Assembly (NCBI GenBank): GCA_002722315.1
Contig: PBLG01000034.1
Span: 1 to 64,000 of the forward strand
Source: Lysobacterales bacterium
GTDB lineage: Bacteria; Pseudomonadota; Gammaproteobacteria; Xanthomonadales; Wenzhouxiangellaceae
Length of the DNA stretch: 64,000 bases
Direction of reading: 5' to 3'
The position numbers and the translations under genes are program-made. Positions 40,412 to 49,807 of the stretch are shown here, piece after piece. The notes under the pieces were generated by a model that ran no database searches, was not told the origin of the DNA, and was given only the letters and a program-made list of their open reading frames with translations. Numbering within the stretch: the stretch's first letter is position 1; each line of letters begins with the position of its first letter.

Positions 40412-41737
40412 ATGAACCTAACAATAATCGGCACCGGCTACGTTGGCCTGGTCACCGGCACATGCTTTGCTCAGATGGGCAATAACGTCTTGTGTCTGGA
40501 TATCGACGAAGAGAAAGTCGCAATGCTCAACCCCGGCGGCATTCCCATTCACGAACCGGGGCTCGAGCCTTTGGTCAAGGAGAATCGAGCCGCCGGGCGA
40601 CTGGTCTTTACTACTGACGTCGAGGAATCTGTGCACCACGGCGAGGTGCAGTTCATCGCCGTTGGCACGCCGCCAAACGGTGACGGGTCGGCTGATCTTG
40701 AAAATGCCATCGTCGCGGCCCGCAATATCGCTCGGTACATGCGCGAGCCAAAGATCGTCGTCAACAAGTCCACCGTGCCCGTGGGTACCGCCAATCGCGT
40801 CCACCGAACTATCGCCCGCGAACTTGAGCAACGCGGTGAGTCAATCCACTTCGCTGTTGTCTCCAATCCCGAATTCCTCAAAGAAGGTGCTGCCGTAGCT
40901 GACTTCATGCGTCCCGATCGCGTAATCATCGGCGCAGAAGATTCGGATGCCATCAAGAAGATGCGCATGCTCTACGAACCATTGAACCGCAACCATGAAA
41001 AACTCATGGTCATGGATACTCGTTCGGCTGAATTTACCAAGTATGCCGCAAACGCCATGCTTGCGACTCGTATCAGCTTCATGAATGAGTTGGCAAGCCT
41101 CAGCGATGAACTGGAAGTGGATATAGAAAACGTGCGTCGCGGGATCGGCTCCGATCCACGCATTGGGTACGACTTTCTTTATCCCGGCGCCGGGTACGGT
41201 GGCTCCTGTTTTCCGAAGGACGTGAAGGCGCTCATCCATACCGCACGAAACACGCGCAAAGGGGGGCTGCGCATTCTTGAGGCGGTCGAAGCGGTCAACG
41301 CCCAGCAAAAACAGGTACTGTTCGGCAAGATCGCCATGCGATTCGGTGATGATCTGTCTGGTCGTCACTTCGCCGTCTGGGGTCTGGCATTCAAGCCAAA
41401 CACGGATGACATGCGCGAAGCCGCCAGCATCCCGCTCGTCAACAGCCTGCTCGACGCCGGCGCCACCGTCACAGTCTACGACCCAGTGGCCATGGAAGAG
41501 GCCCGCAAGGAATTCGGTGAACGGGATGGACTGACCTATGCCGAAAGCGTCATGGGCGCGCTGACCAAAGCTGACGCCCTGATCGTAGTGACCGAATGGA
41601 GCCAGTTTAAGTCGCCCGACTTCGAGAAAATTAAGGCGAGTCTTACGCAACCGGTTATTTTCGATGGACGAAATCTGTACAGCCCGGCGCAGATGGCCGA
41701 CTTGGGTATAGAGCATCTTGCGATCGGACGAAGGTAG
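40412..41737 (+). CDS. ugd: UDP-glucose 6-dehydrogenase
   Basis: 441 residues. Oxidises UDP-glucose to UDP-glucuronate with two NAD+. It has N-terminal [30 protein letters not shown], the [11 protein letters not shown] block, catalytic Cys266 in YGGSCFPKD and the C-terminal [15 protein letters not shown]. It is the first gene of operon 2 and is followed by galU, so the pair forms a UDP-GlcA supply module. Confidence 0.95.
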   Translation: MNLTIIGTGYVGLVTGTCFAQMGNNVLCLDIDEEKVAMLNPGGIPIHEPGLEPLVKENRAAGRLVFTTDVEESVHHGEVQFIAVGTPPNGDGSADLENAIVAARNIARYMREPKIVVNKSTVPVGTANRVHRTIARELEQRGESIHFAVVSNPEFLKEGAAVADFMRPDRVIIGAEDSDAIKKMRMLYEPLNRNHEKLMVMDTRSAEFTKYAANAMLATRISFMNELASLSDELEVDIENVRRGIGSDPRIGYDFLYPGAGYGGSCFPKDVKALIHTARNTRKGGLRILEAVEAVNAQQKQVLFGKIAMRFGDDLSGRHFAVWGLAFKPNTDDMREAASIPLVNSLLDAGATVTVYDPVAMEEARKEFGERDGLTYAESVMGALTKADALIVVTEWSQFKSPDFEKIKASLTQPVIFDGRNLYSPAQMADLGIEHLAIGRR

Positions 41738-41803
41738 ATAAGCTTCCGGAACCCGGAACTAGGTATTTTCTAGTCCCAAAAGATTTTTTTAGGGGGGTAT
41801 AGC

Positions 41804-42676
41804 ATGACAACTGTTCGAAAAGCCGTTTTTCCCGTAGCGGGTCTCGGGACGCGATTCCTTCCGGCCACCAAGGCCATGCCGAAGGAGCTTCTTCCCATCA
41901 TCGACAAGCCGATCATCCAGTATGCGGTCGACGAGGCCATCGCTGCCGGCATCACAGATCTTATTTTTGTGACGGGACGCACGAAGCGGGCTATCGAGGA
42001 TCACTTCGATGGCAATCCCGAACTCGAGCGGGAATTGCGCGAGAAGGGAAAGGATGACCTCGCAGCGACCATCCGCGGGATCGTGCCGGATCACGTAAAT
42101 TGCATCTTCATCCGCCAGCCAGCGGCCCTGGGCCTCGGACACGCTGTTCTCTGCGCCGCCCCCGTGATCGGTCGCGAGCCCTTCGCGGTTCTGCTGGCAG
42201 ATGATGTCGTCAAAGGGAGCACATCCCCCACAGAGGAACTCGTAGCCGGTTTCGAGCGGACGGGTTGCACCCAGCTTTCCGTGATGGAGGTCGAGGGAAC
42301 CGAGGTGTCGAAATACGGCATCGTCGTACCCGGCGAGGGGTTTCATGCTGTGGCGGGGCTCGTCGAGAAACCGAAGCTGGAAGATGCTCCCTCGCGGCTC
42401 GCCTCGATTGGTCGCTATGTTCTAGAGCCGGAGATCCTGGATATCTTGACCGAAACGCCGCCCGGTGCAGGCGGCGAGATCCAGTTGGCAGACGCCGTCA
42501 ACCGGCGGGCGTTAGAAGGTCGCGTGGCCGCCGTCCCGCTCTCCGGTACGCGCTACGACTGCGGCTCGAAGTTTGGCTATCTCGAGGCCATCGTCGATTT
42601 CGCCCTCGACCACGAAGAGTATGGGACAGCGTTCGGGGACCTGATCCGGGTGCGAGCGCGACGCAATGCAGCGTGA
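41804..42676 (+). CDS. galU: UTP-glucose-1-phosphate uridylyltransferase
   Basis: 290 residues with an AGGGGGG ribosome site 6 bases before the ATG. The nucleotide loop is VAGLGTRFLPATKAMPKELL. The substrate region FGDGE-type motif is replaced by VLLADDVVKG, which is normal for GalU, and GLVEKPKLEDAPS and TRYDCGSKFGYL are intact. It makes UDP-glucose for Ugd and for glucosyl transfer. The 66-base gap from ugd contains a small hairpin (about 41755-41777) followed at some distance by seven T residues, a possible weak attenuator. Confidence 0.95.
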   Translation: MTTVRKAVFPVAGLGTRFLPATKAMPKELLPIIDKPIIQYAVDEAIAAGITDLIFVTGRTKRAIEDHFDGNPELERELREKGKDDLAATIRGIVPDHVNCIFIRQPAALGLGHAVLCAAPVIGREPFAVLLADDVVKGSTSPTEELVAGFERTGCTQLSVMEVEGTEVSKYGIVVPGEGFHAVAGLVEKPKLEDAPSRLASIGRYVLEPEILDILTETPPGAGGEIQLADAVNRRALEGRVAAVPLSGTRYDCGSKFGYLEAIVDFALDHEEYGTAFGDLIRVRARRNAA

Positions 42677-42745
42677 AAGGGGCGCGCCGGGTCGGCTAAC
42701 CGGGAAAGCGACGATCCTAACCAACCAGCGAACTACTCAATATAC

Positions 42746-44560
42746 ATGTGCGGCCTGAACCTCATCTACGCCTACCACGCCGTCGCGCCCGCGCCATCCG
42801 AGCGCGAGCTGCTGACGACGCGTGACCACATGCGCGCGCGTGGACCCGACGATGAAGGCGCCTGGTTCAGCGCCGACGGCCACTGCGCGCTTGCCCATCG
42901 CCGCCTGGCGATCATCGATCTGGACCACCGCGCCGCCCAGCCCATGAAGAGTCGCTGCGGACGATTCGTGATCGTCTTCAACGGCGAAATCTACAATTAC
43001 CGCCAGCTTCGCCAGGAACTGCTCCAGGCCGGTGTCAATCTGCGTACCGAGTCCGATACCGAGGTTCTGCTCGAACTGTTCGCGCGTGACGGCGAGGCGG
43101 CCTTGTCCAGGCTGGTCGGCATGTTCGCATTCGCCATTCGCGACGAGCGCGAGAAGACCGTCTGGCTGGCGCGCGATAGCTATGGCATCAAGCCGCTGTA
43201 CTATGCCGACGACGGCTGGACGGTGCGGGCCGCCAGCCAGGTCAAGGCGCTGGTTGCCGGCGGTGCGATCAGCGCCGATCCGGAGCCGGCCGGACTGGTC
43301 GGCTTCTATCTCTGGGGCAGCGTGCCGGAGCCGTTCACGCTGTACCAGGAGATCCGTGCCGTTCCGCCCGGTCATGTCGTGCGCGTCGGAGAGCTCGGCG
43401 CCGAGCAGCCACGCCCGTTTCTGGATCTGCCGTCACTGTATCGCACCGATGCGTCAAGACAGCCTGATGTTGAAGCAGTACGCGGCGCGGTGCTCGAGTC
43501 GGTACGTAGGCACCTGGTCGCGGACGTGCCCGTGGGGCTTTTCCTGTCGGCCGGCATCGACTCGTCGGCGTTGCTGGCTGCAATGCATGCCATCGATCCG
43601 GAACGCGTCACCACGGCCGTGACGCTGGGGTTCTCGGAATACGAAGGCACCGCCGGCGACGAAGTGCCGCTGGCGCGTGGAATCGCCGCCCGCTACGGCA
43701 CCGATCATCGGGTAAGAACGGTCCATGCCGAGGAGTTTCACCAGGACCTGCCCCGCATCCTGGAAGCCATGGACCAGCCGTCGATCGACGGCATCAATAC
43801 CTGGTTCGTGTCCAAGGCCGCGCACGAAGCCGGGCTGAAGGTGGTGTTATCCGGTGTCGGCGGCGACGAGCTTTTCGCCGGCTATCCATCGTTCCGCGAC
43901 GTGCCCAGCTGGCGCGCCCGACTGATGGTGCCTGCCCGCATTCCCGGGGCAGGGCGTGCCTGGCAGGCCGTTATGACCACGCTAGGGCCAAAACTCCGCG
44001 CCAATCCTAAGCTGGCGGGCTTGTTGCGCCATGGCGGCACCTGGGCCGGCGCGTACATGCTGCGTCGCGGCCTGTTCCTGCCGCACGAGCTGAAAGCGCT
44101 GCTCGACCCGCAGCTGCTGGAGCGCGGCCTGGAACGCCTGAACGCACAGGGCGCCATGCGCTCGCTGACCCGGAGCGCGCCCAAAAATCCGGTCGCGCGC
44201 GTCTCGCTGCTCGAAAGCGCACTGTATATGCGTAATCAGCTGCTGCGCGACGCCGACTGGGCCTCGATGGCGCACTCGCTGGAATTGCGAACGCCGCTGG
44301 TGGACGTCGAACTGCTGCGCGCCGTCGCGCCGATGCAGCACGCGCTCACCGGAAAGGACATTCTCGCCGATGCCATGGACCTGGAACCCCAAGTTCGAAA
44401 TCGCCCAAAGACCGGATTCACAACCCCGGTCGGGCGCTGGATTGAAGCGGAAGAGTCACGAGGGCATGCCGGAGAACCATGGGCGCGGGGCTGGGCCAGG
44501 TGGGTATTGCCACCGGGTGGGAATTCGCAGGTATCCTGCGGACCGGCATCTCAGCCTTAA
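42746..44560 (+). CDS. asnB: Asparagine synthetase B-like, glutamine-hydrolysing amidotransferase
   Basis: 604 residues. Cys2 is the glutaminase nucleophile, with ARGPDDEG and VFNGEIYNY in the N-terminal Ntn domain. The synthetase domain has the pyrophosphate loop LSAGIDSSAL and VLSGVGGDELFAGY. It is probably not housekeeping: such enzymes are common in exopolysaccharide clusters, where they may amidate a uronic acid carboxylate. That role is inference. The C-terminal 25 residues are unlike the family and Gly/Pro-rich. Confidence 0.85.
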   Translation: MCGLNLIYAYHAVAPAPSERELLTTRDHMRARGPDDEGAWFSADGHCALAHRRLAIIDLDHRAAQPMKSRCGRFVIVFNGEIYNYRQLRQELLQAGVNLRTESDTEVLLELFARDGEAALSRLVGMFAFAIRDEREKTVWLARDSYGIKPLYYADDGWTVRAASQVKALVAGGAISADPEPAGLVGFYLWGSVPEPFTLYQEIRAVPPGHVVRVGELGAEQPRPFLDLPSLYRTDASRQPDVEAVRGAVLESVRRHLVADVPVGLFLSAGIDSSALLAAMHAIDPERVTTAVTLGFSEYEGTAGDEVPLARGIAARYGTDHRVRTVHAEEFHQDLPRILEAMDQPSIDGINTWFVSKAAHEAGLKVVLSGVGGDELFAGYPSFRDVPSWRARLMVPARIPGAGRAWQAVMTTLGPKLRANPKLAGLLRHGGTWAGAYMLRRGLFLPHELKALLDPQLLERGLERLNAQGAMRSLTRSAPKNPVARVSLLESALYMRNQLLRDADWASMAHSLELRTPLVDVELLRAVAPMQHALTGKDILADAMDLEPQVRNRPKTGFTTPVGRWIEAEESRGHAGEPWARGWARWVLPPGGNSQVSCGPASQP

Positions 44561-44576
44561 AGATGGAAAAGTAACA

Positions 44577-45359
44577 GTGAGAAAACTCCTGGCGCGATCT
44601 TACCTGCTGTCGACCGTGGCCGCATCCTTACGGCGGGTGAATGCGCGCCGAAGTCTTCACAAGCTGATAAAGGCCAATAAACTGGAGTTTTACGGAGGTG
44701 GCGATGCGACGATCCAGGAGATTCGAGCTCGCCATCTGTTTGAAATTGCAGCGAGATCCACCGGGTGGTGCCCGTCCTCGATCTACCCGATAGGAGGTGC
44801 TTCTGGAGCCTTGCTTTCCTACATTCTGCTCCGAGTCCTAGAGGAGTTCCCATTCACGAACGCACTTGAGCTCGGAGCCGGTCATTCGACAAGAATGCTT
44901 GATGCATGGTCGAAGGAAAAAGGTACATTCGCATGTACGTTGGAGCATGACGAAGCTTGGGCGTCGAGAATGTCGAGTCTTTGCGTCTCGGAAAACAGCA
45001 GGATTCTATACAGGCCGTTAGAAGATGTGCATCTGGAGGGTCGTCATTGTCGGTGGTACTCCAAGGCGAAAGCCGAACTGGACGGGAAAAAGCATGATCT
45101 CTTAATCGTTGATGGGCCCGTAGGTACAAAACGATTCTCCCGGATTGGGGTATCGAGCATAATTCCAGAAGTTCTTTCTACCGACTGGCTGATCATATGG
45201 GACGATATCGATCGCCCGGGCGATCTGGAGTCCTTCGCGCTTGTAATCAGGCTATTGAGAGAGCGCGGGATCGAGCACAACAACCTCATTCTTGAAGGTG
45301 ATGGAAGAGTAGGATTGATTTTTACCGATAAATTTTCAGGGGTCCGGCACCTTTGGTAG
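44577..45359 (+). CDS. Class I SAM-methyltransferase-fold protein
   Basis: 260 residues from the GTG at 44577, 16 bases after asnB (the frame is open upstream but overlaps asnB). The SAM motif is NALELGAGHSTRMLDAW, followed by the acidic CTLEHDEAWASRM and DLLIVDGPVG. The layout resembles small-molecule or sugar O-methyltransferases. The region is more A+T-rich than asnB, suggesting a separate origin. The substrate is unknown. Confidence 0.75.
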   Translation: MRKLLARSYLLSTVAASLRRVNARRSLHKLIKANKLEFYGGGDATIQEIRARHLFEIAARSTGWCPSSIYPIGGASGALLSYILLRVLEEFPFTNALELGAGHSTRMLDAWSKEKGTFACTLEHDEAWASRMSSLCVSENSRILYRPLEDVHLEGRHCRWYSKAKAELDGKKHDLLIVDGPVGTKRFSRIGVSSIIPEVLSTDWLIIWDDIDRPGDLESFALVIRLLRERGIEHNNLILEGDGRVGLIFTDKFSGVRHLW

Positions 45360-45376
45360 CCGCAGATCGTCTCCAG

Positions 45377-46453
45377 ATGAAAATTCTCGCCCTCGTCACA
45401 GACGCGTTCGGAGGCCCGGGCGGCATCGCCGCCTACAACAGGCATTTCCTGACCGCGTTGGCCGAGCAGGGGCATGAAGTGCTCGTCTTGCCCCGATATG
45501 GCGAGGCAGCAGCACTCCCGGCGGGCCTGACCCAGGCCCAGGCCCGAAATGGCCGCCTGTTCTATGTTTATTCGCTTTTGCGCCAGCTTTTGCGCGACCG
45601 AAGCTTCGACCTCGTCTGGTGCGGACACATCGGCATGGCGGCGCTTGCCGCCAGGGTTGCTGCTGTGGTCGGTTGCCCCTGGTGGCTCCAGATTCACGGC
45701 ATCGATGCCTGGACGCCGTGTGACCGCACAAGACAGAGCGCGATCCGATCGGCGTCTTTGGTGACCGCGGTAAGCCGGTATACCCGCAGGCGGTTTCTCG
45801 CCTGGGCGCCGGTGCCACCGGACCGGGTCAAGGTATTGCCCAATGTTGTGGAGCCATGCTACACGCCGGGCACGAAGTCGCAGAAATTGTTGCAGCGATA
45901 CGCCGCCCGGGACTGCAAGATCCTGCTGACCGTCGGGCGAATAGCAAAGGCCGAAGCATACAAGGGCCATGATCGGATCATCAGGCTGATGCCCAGGCTG
46001 CTGGAGCGCCATACGAATCTTGTTTACCTGATTGCCGGCGACGGCGACGGGCGTCCGGAGCTGGAAAGACTTGCTGCCGAAACCGGCGTCGAGGAACAGG
46101 TCCGCTTCGCTGGCAACGTGGCGGCGGACGAACTCGTAGATCATTACCGGATCGCCGATGTGTTCGTCATGCCTTCGACCGGCGAAGGGTTCGGAATCGT
46201 CTATCTCGAGGCCATGGCCTGCGGAATTCCGGCAATCGGACTGGACACCGACGGCAGCATCGATCCACTCGGCGCCCTGTCGAACGGTCGCGCAGTGCCA
46301 GAGCATCTGCTTTTCGAAACGATCTGCGAATCGCTCGATGGGGCCGGATCACGCGCCAGCGGCGCGGTTTCGGGTTTTCAGCCTACTGATTTGTCGACAG
46401 ACGTGAGACGCCTGCTGCGAAATGCCGCCTTTAGCTGCGCTTCGAAGCCATGA
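45377..46453 (+). CDS. Glycosyltransferase family 4
   Basis: 358 residues from the ATG at 45377. N-terminal LALVTDAFGGPGGIAAYNRH, central ILLTVGRIAKAEAYKGHDRI, LIAGDGDGRPELERL and E-x7-E in GEGFGIVYLEAMACGIPAIG are all canonical. The normal C-terminal DG.AGRVVPEH pattern is present as NGRAVPEHLL, but the last 25 residues are atypical. The stop overlaps the next ATG by 4 bases. Confidence 0.9.
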   Translation: MKILALVTDAFGGPGGIAAYNRHFLTALAEQGHEVLVLPRYGEAAALPAGLTQAQARNGRLFYVYSLLRQLLRDRSFDLVWCGHIGMAALAARVAAVVGCPWWLQIHGIDAWTPCDRTRQSAIRSASLVTAVSRYTRRRFLAWAPVPPDRVKVLPNVVEPCYTPGTKSQKLLQRYAARDCKILLTVGRIAKAEAYKGHDRIIRLMPRLLERHTNLVYLIAGDGDGRPELERLAAETGVEEQVRFAGNVAADELVDHYRIADVFVMPSTGEGFGIVYLEAMACGIPAIGLDTDGSIDPLGALSNGRAVPEHLLFETICESLDGAGSRASGAVSGFQPTDLSTDVRRLLRNAAFSCASKP

Positions 46454-47652
46454 AGGAGCGATTTGACGATCAGACTCAGGCCGATTCACGACTGGCAGGC
46501 GTTCGCGTGCTGGGCGCGATCAATGGAATCGAGCTGTTCGGGCATGAACGCAGCAATATCGAAGTATTCAGGACATTGCGTGCTCTTGGTGCGCAGGTCC
46601 GCGTCGGCGTGCACCCGATCGAGGACAATCACGTCCGCGACGAGCTGGAGCGGTCGGGAATTGAAACATTCTCGATCCCGTTCGGACCGCAGTGGTCGAT
46701 TCAATGGGTCAAGCGGCACCCGTCGTTGATTTTCACGAACTTCTGGAAGGTCTGGACATCCAGCCGGGCCTTTTCGAAGCAGGTTCGAAACTTCGATCCC
46801 ACCCATTTTCATATCGGCTCGCCGCTTGTCTATTCCTATCTGTCGTTGGCTCTGAAGCGACATTCCCGGCCCCTGGTCTATCGCATGGGCGATTGCCCAC
46901 CTGTCGATTCACGTTTTAATCTGCGCATCTGGAAAATGGCGGTCAGGAGAGCCGATCACCTCGTTTCCATTTCTGAATTCGTGCGACAAGAGGCGAAAGT
47001 AGCCGGCGGGAAAGACTCGACAGTGATCTACAACCTCGCACCAACATTTGTAGCCAGTGACCCCGATCGCGTCCCGGAGCGGACTGATTTTCCGGGCCCT
47101 CGCCTCTTGTACGTTGGAGCTGTCTCTGAGTATAAGGGTGTTGGCGTGCTGATCCAGGCCCTTGGACCGCTTAAAACCCGATATCCTGATTTATGCTTGG
47201 ATATAATTGGGGGGTCGAGATACGATGCCGTCGATAGATCGAAATTAGTCCAGGTAGCCAAAGATCTCGGCGTCGCCGAATCGGTTCATTTTCATGGGCA
47301 CGTCAGCAATCCAGTCGAGTATTACAAGAGTGCGAGTTTGCATGTACACCCTGCGCTCTGGCCCGAGCCGCTTGGAAATGTCGTAATGGAAGCCAAGCGC
47401 GAAGGAACGCCATCGGTCGTTTTCAGGTCGGGAGGGTTGCCGGAAATGATCCGACACAAGATCGATGGCTACGTCTGCGCCGAACATACGCCAAACGCAC
47501 TCGTCGACGCAATCGATTGGAGTGTTGCTGAACCGGCCAGGCTGAATTCCCTTGGGCGCAACGCCAGAGCAAGCTACGACGCCCGGTTCGGTACAGATCG
47601 TTTTAATCGTCAGTGGTCAGAAATCTATTTGAGGATGGGATCTGGCAGGTGA
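46450..47652 (+). CDS. Glycosyltransferase family 4
   Basis: 400 residues, coupled to the GT4 upstream. It has VLGAINGIELFGHERSNIEV at the N-terminus, RLLYVGAVSEYKGVGVLIQA, a short donor helix and E-x7-E in PEPLGNVVMEAKREGTPSVV. It should add a sugar to the lipid-linked repeat unit. The 3-prime end overlaps the Wzy start by 4 bases. Confidence 0.88.
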   Translation: MKERFDDQTQADSRLAGVRVLGAINGIELFGHERSNIEVFRTLRALGAQVRVGVHPIEDNHVRDELERSGIETFSIPFGPQWSIQWVKRHPSLIFTNFWKVWTSSRAFSKQVRNFDPTHFHIGSPLVYSYLSLALKRHSRPLVYRMGDCPPVDSRFNLRIWKMAVRRADHLVSISEFVRQEAKVAGGKDSTVIYNLAPTFVASDPDRVPERTDFPGPRLLYVGAVSEYKGVGVLIQALGPLKTRYPDLCLDIIGGSRYDAVDRSKLVQVAKDLGVAESVHFHGHVSNPVEYYKSASLHVHPALWPEPLGNVVMEAKREGTPSVVFRSGGLPEMIRHKIDGYVCAEHTPNALVDAIDWSVAEPARLNSLGRNARASYDARFGTDRFNRQWSEIYLRMGSGR

Positions 47653-49127
47653 ACAAAGCTTTCCACGGCATTAAGGGTTCACGGCATGCGATAAAGATAA
47701 GGCTTCCCCGCGAATTGCTTTTTTTCACGGTTGTCGCCGGATTGATATCCTTCATTACCGTCAATCCCGTGCAGACACTGGGCGCTGTTCTGCTGGTCCC
47801 TATTCTTTTCATGCTGCTTTGGCGCCCTGGAGAAATGCCCGTTCTGTTGTTCGCGTGCGGGTATCAATGGCTGCAGGTCGCCATGCCGATCGTCAGCGCC
47901 GACGTTTCCGGCGTCCGCCTGGCCGATCATCCGTTGATCCCCAATCTCGACACAGCTAGCCTACTGGGTCTGTTGACGGTGCTCTCGCTGGCGTTAGGCA
48001 TGCGAATCGGACGTGGCCCGCCGGCAACCGCACGAGTGAAACAGGCCGGGTTGGAAATTCGGTCGATCAGCAACGTCCGTCTCTTGATTGCGTACGCACT
48101 CTCGCACGCGGTCACGGAATTCACGATCGAATTGGGCAGCGCCGTTCCCGGACTTCGTCAACCAACGATTGCGCTGCTATCGGTGCGATGGGTGATGGTG
48201 TTTCTAATCCTCTGGAAAGGGATTGTCGACCCCAGGTTTCGCTGGATTGCCGCCGGTGTCGCGGGGCTTGAGATCTTCATCGGACTACTCGGATTCTTTT
48301 CAGGATGGAAGCAGGTTCTTTTCCTGGGCATCGTGGTAGCCGTTGGTGCATCCGACACGCCGCGCAGGCTGCTGCGCCCTTCGGTCGCGATTATTGTCGT
48401 GATGATACTGGGGCTGGCCCTATTCTGGCAGTCCATAAAAATGGACTATCGAGACTTTATGAACCAGGGGACGATGAGCCAGGACGTAGTGGTCTCGGTC
48501 CCTGAACAAATCGGATTTCTTTCCGAAAAGCTGTTCAATCTTACCGGGGATGACATAGGGCAGGGGTTCGAGTCAGGCGTGGACCGAGTGGGCTACCTGG
48601 AATACTTCGGTAGATCAATTACGATGGTTCCTTCAGCCATCCCTCATCAGGATGGTCGTCTATGGATCGAAGCCGTCCGCCATCCCGTTACACCGCGCCT
48701 GCTGTTTCCGAATAAACCTACGATAAATGACTCGGATCGTGTCAATGAATTCTCAGGGATTCGTGTAGCCGATGCCGAGCAGGGGACGTCGATCAGCCTC
48801 GGTTATGCCGCCGAAAGCTACATCGACTTCGGTCCCTACCTGATGTTTCTGCCGATTGTTCTTCTAGGCGTTTTTCTGGGGATGTGTTACCGCGTGCTTA
48901 CGACTGCAAGTCGATCCGCAATTCTATCGCTCGGTTTCGCTACGACCCTCCTTCTGTCGACGGGGATTTACTACGAGATATCCAATATCAAGATTTTCGG
49001 CGGTACACTTTCGGCATTTATTGGCAGCTTTCTGATACTGAAATTCGGCGGTCATATCATCTGGCGCCTTTTGAAGATTCCGAGCCGTGCCTTCATTGAC
49101 TACCCAGTAGATTTGCGCAGGAACTGA
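47649..49127 (+). CDS. Wzy-like oligosaccharide repeat-unit polymerase
   Basis: 492 residues from the GTG at 47649, which lies inside the preceding stop and follows GGATGGG. About 11-12 membrane helices are visible, with a large polar periplasmic loop (about residues 265-380) between late helices. The loop and the following LGYAAESYIDFGPYLMFLPI fit polymerases of the Wzy/EpsG type. It should join lipid-linked repeats in the periplasm under Wzc control. It shares no obvious similarity with the ligase-type protein at 3.5 kb. Confidence 0.8.
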   Translation: MNKAFHGIKGSRHAIKIRLPRELLFFTVVAGLISFITVNPVQTLGAVLLVPILFMLLWRPGEMPVLLFACGYQWLQVAMPIVSADVSGVRLADHPLIPNLDTASLLGLLTVLSLALGMRIGRGPPATARVKQAGLEIRSISNVRLLIAYALSHAVTEFTIELGSAVPGLRQPTIALLSVRWVMVFLILWKGIVDPRFRWIAAGVAGLEIFIGLLGFFSGWKQVLFLGIVVAVGASDTPRRLLRPSVAIIVVMILGLALFWQSIKMDYRDFMNQGTMSQDVVVSVPEQIGFLSEKLFNLTGDDIGQGFESGVDRVGYLEYFGRSITMVPSAIPHQDGRLWIEAVRHPVTPRLLFPNKPTINDSDRVNEFSGIRVADAEQGTSISLGYAAESYIDFGPYLMFLPIVLLGVFLGMCYRVLTTASRSAILSLGFATTLLLSTGIYYEISNIKIFGGTLSAFIGSFLILKFGGHIIWRLLKIPSRAFIDYPVDLRRN

Positions 49128-49807
49128 AGGCGCACGATACACTCAAACAAACATGTATAAAGATGGGTGCGCATTTCTGCACTACATCAAGGTGGCTTTG
49201 GGCGTCAACAAACCGCAGACCCGAACAATGGAGATCGAATACAGTTCCCTCGCGCTGGGCGGCTGAAACATAGCTGATTGGGGGCGGCGTATTCTAGCGA
49301 TTTGCGAAATGATTTATGTTAGAATTCATCACTCTTGGCTCGCGAATATATGGCGACGATCCGCTCTTTGCCGTACGGTTGCAACTATGCTGGGGACGAG
49401 CTAATTCTCCGGTACGTTCTGCGGCAAAATCTTCGTTATAGGCGTGTATAGCGGTTGAAGATGAAAAGCGTTGGAGTTCCCAACGAAATTAATGGTTGGA
49501 TCGACTTTTCATTTCATGACGCAGACTGTTCCTGGCAATGCAGCCCAACCGATTGCGGCAAGCGCGCTGAATCGCTCCGCGGCGCCGGCGTGAATGCGCC
49601 TCATGCTGCCGTCTTCGATGACGATCAAGTTAGCGTTGGGCGCTTCGCTTACATGAATTCGTCCATTGCTTCGTAAGGAGGGCTTCACGTTTCGAACTGG
49701 TCGAGGCCGCAGGTTCGCTTGCACCTCTGTGGATACTGACTTTATGATAGTCGGTTGATAATTGGTGCGCCCTCAGTGCCAGGTCTAAATTCAGCGGGGC
49801 AAAGTCG
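49128..49807. other. Gene-free stretch between wzy and wzx
   Basis: 680 bases without a convincing gene. Short open frames (for example 49152-49265 and 49455-49676 plus, 49509-49724 minus) have no family features, no good ribosome site and match no neighbour. The base composition is more A+T-rich than average. It may be the scar of a lost gene. Confidence 0.5.

Noticed and set aside
41755-41790. Intrinsic terminator between ugd and galU
   Set aside because: The stem has a bulge and the T run is about 10 bases away, so at most it is a weak attenuator.
14237-44560. Lasso-peptide gene cluster (B2-like protein plus asparagine synthetase-like protein)
   Set aside because: The two genes are 28 kb apart, no precursor, B1 or transporter is present, and both families occur in EPS loci without lasso peptides.
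49455-49676. Possible small gene in the wzy-wzx gap
   Set aside because: No ribosome site, no recognisable family and no coding-like codon pattern.
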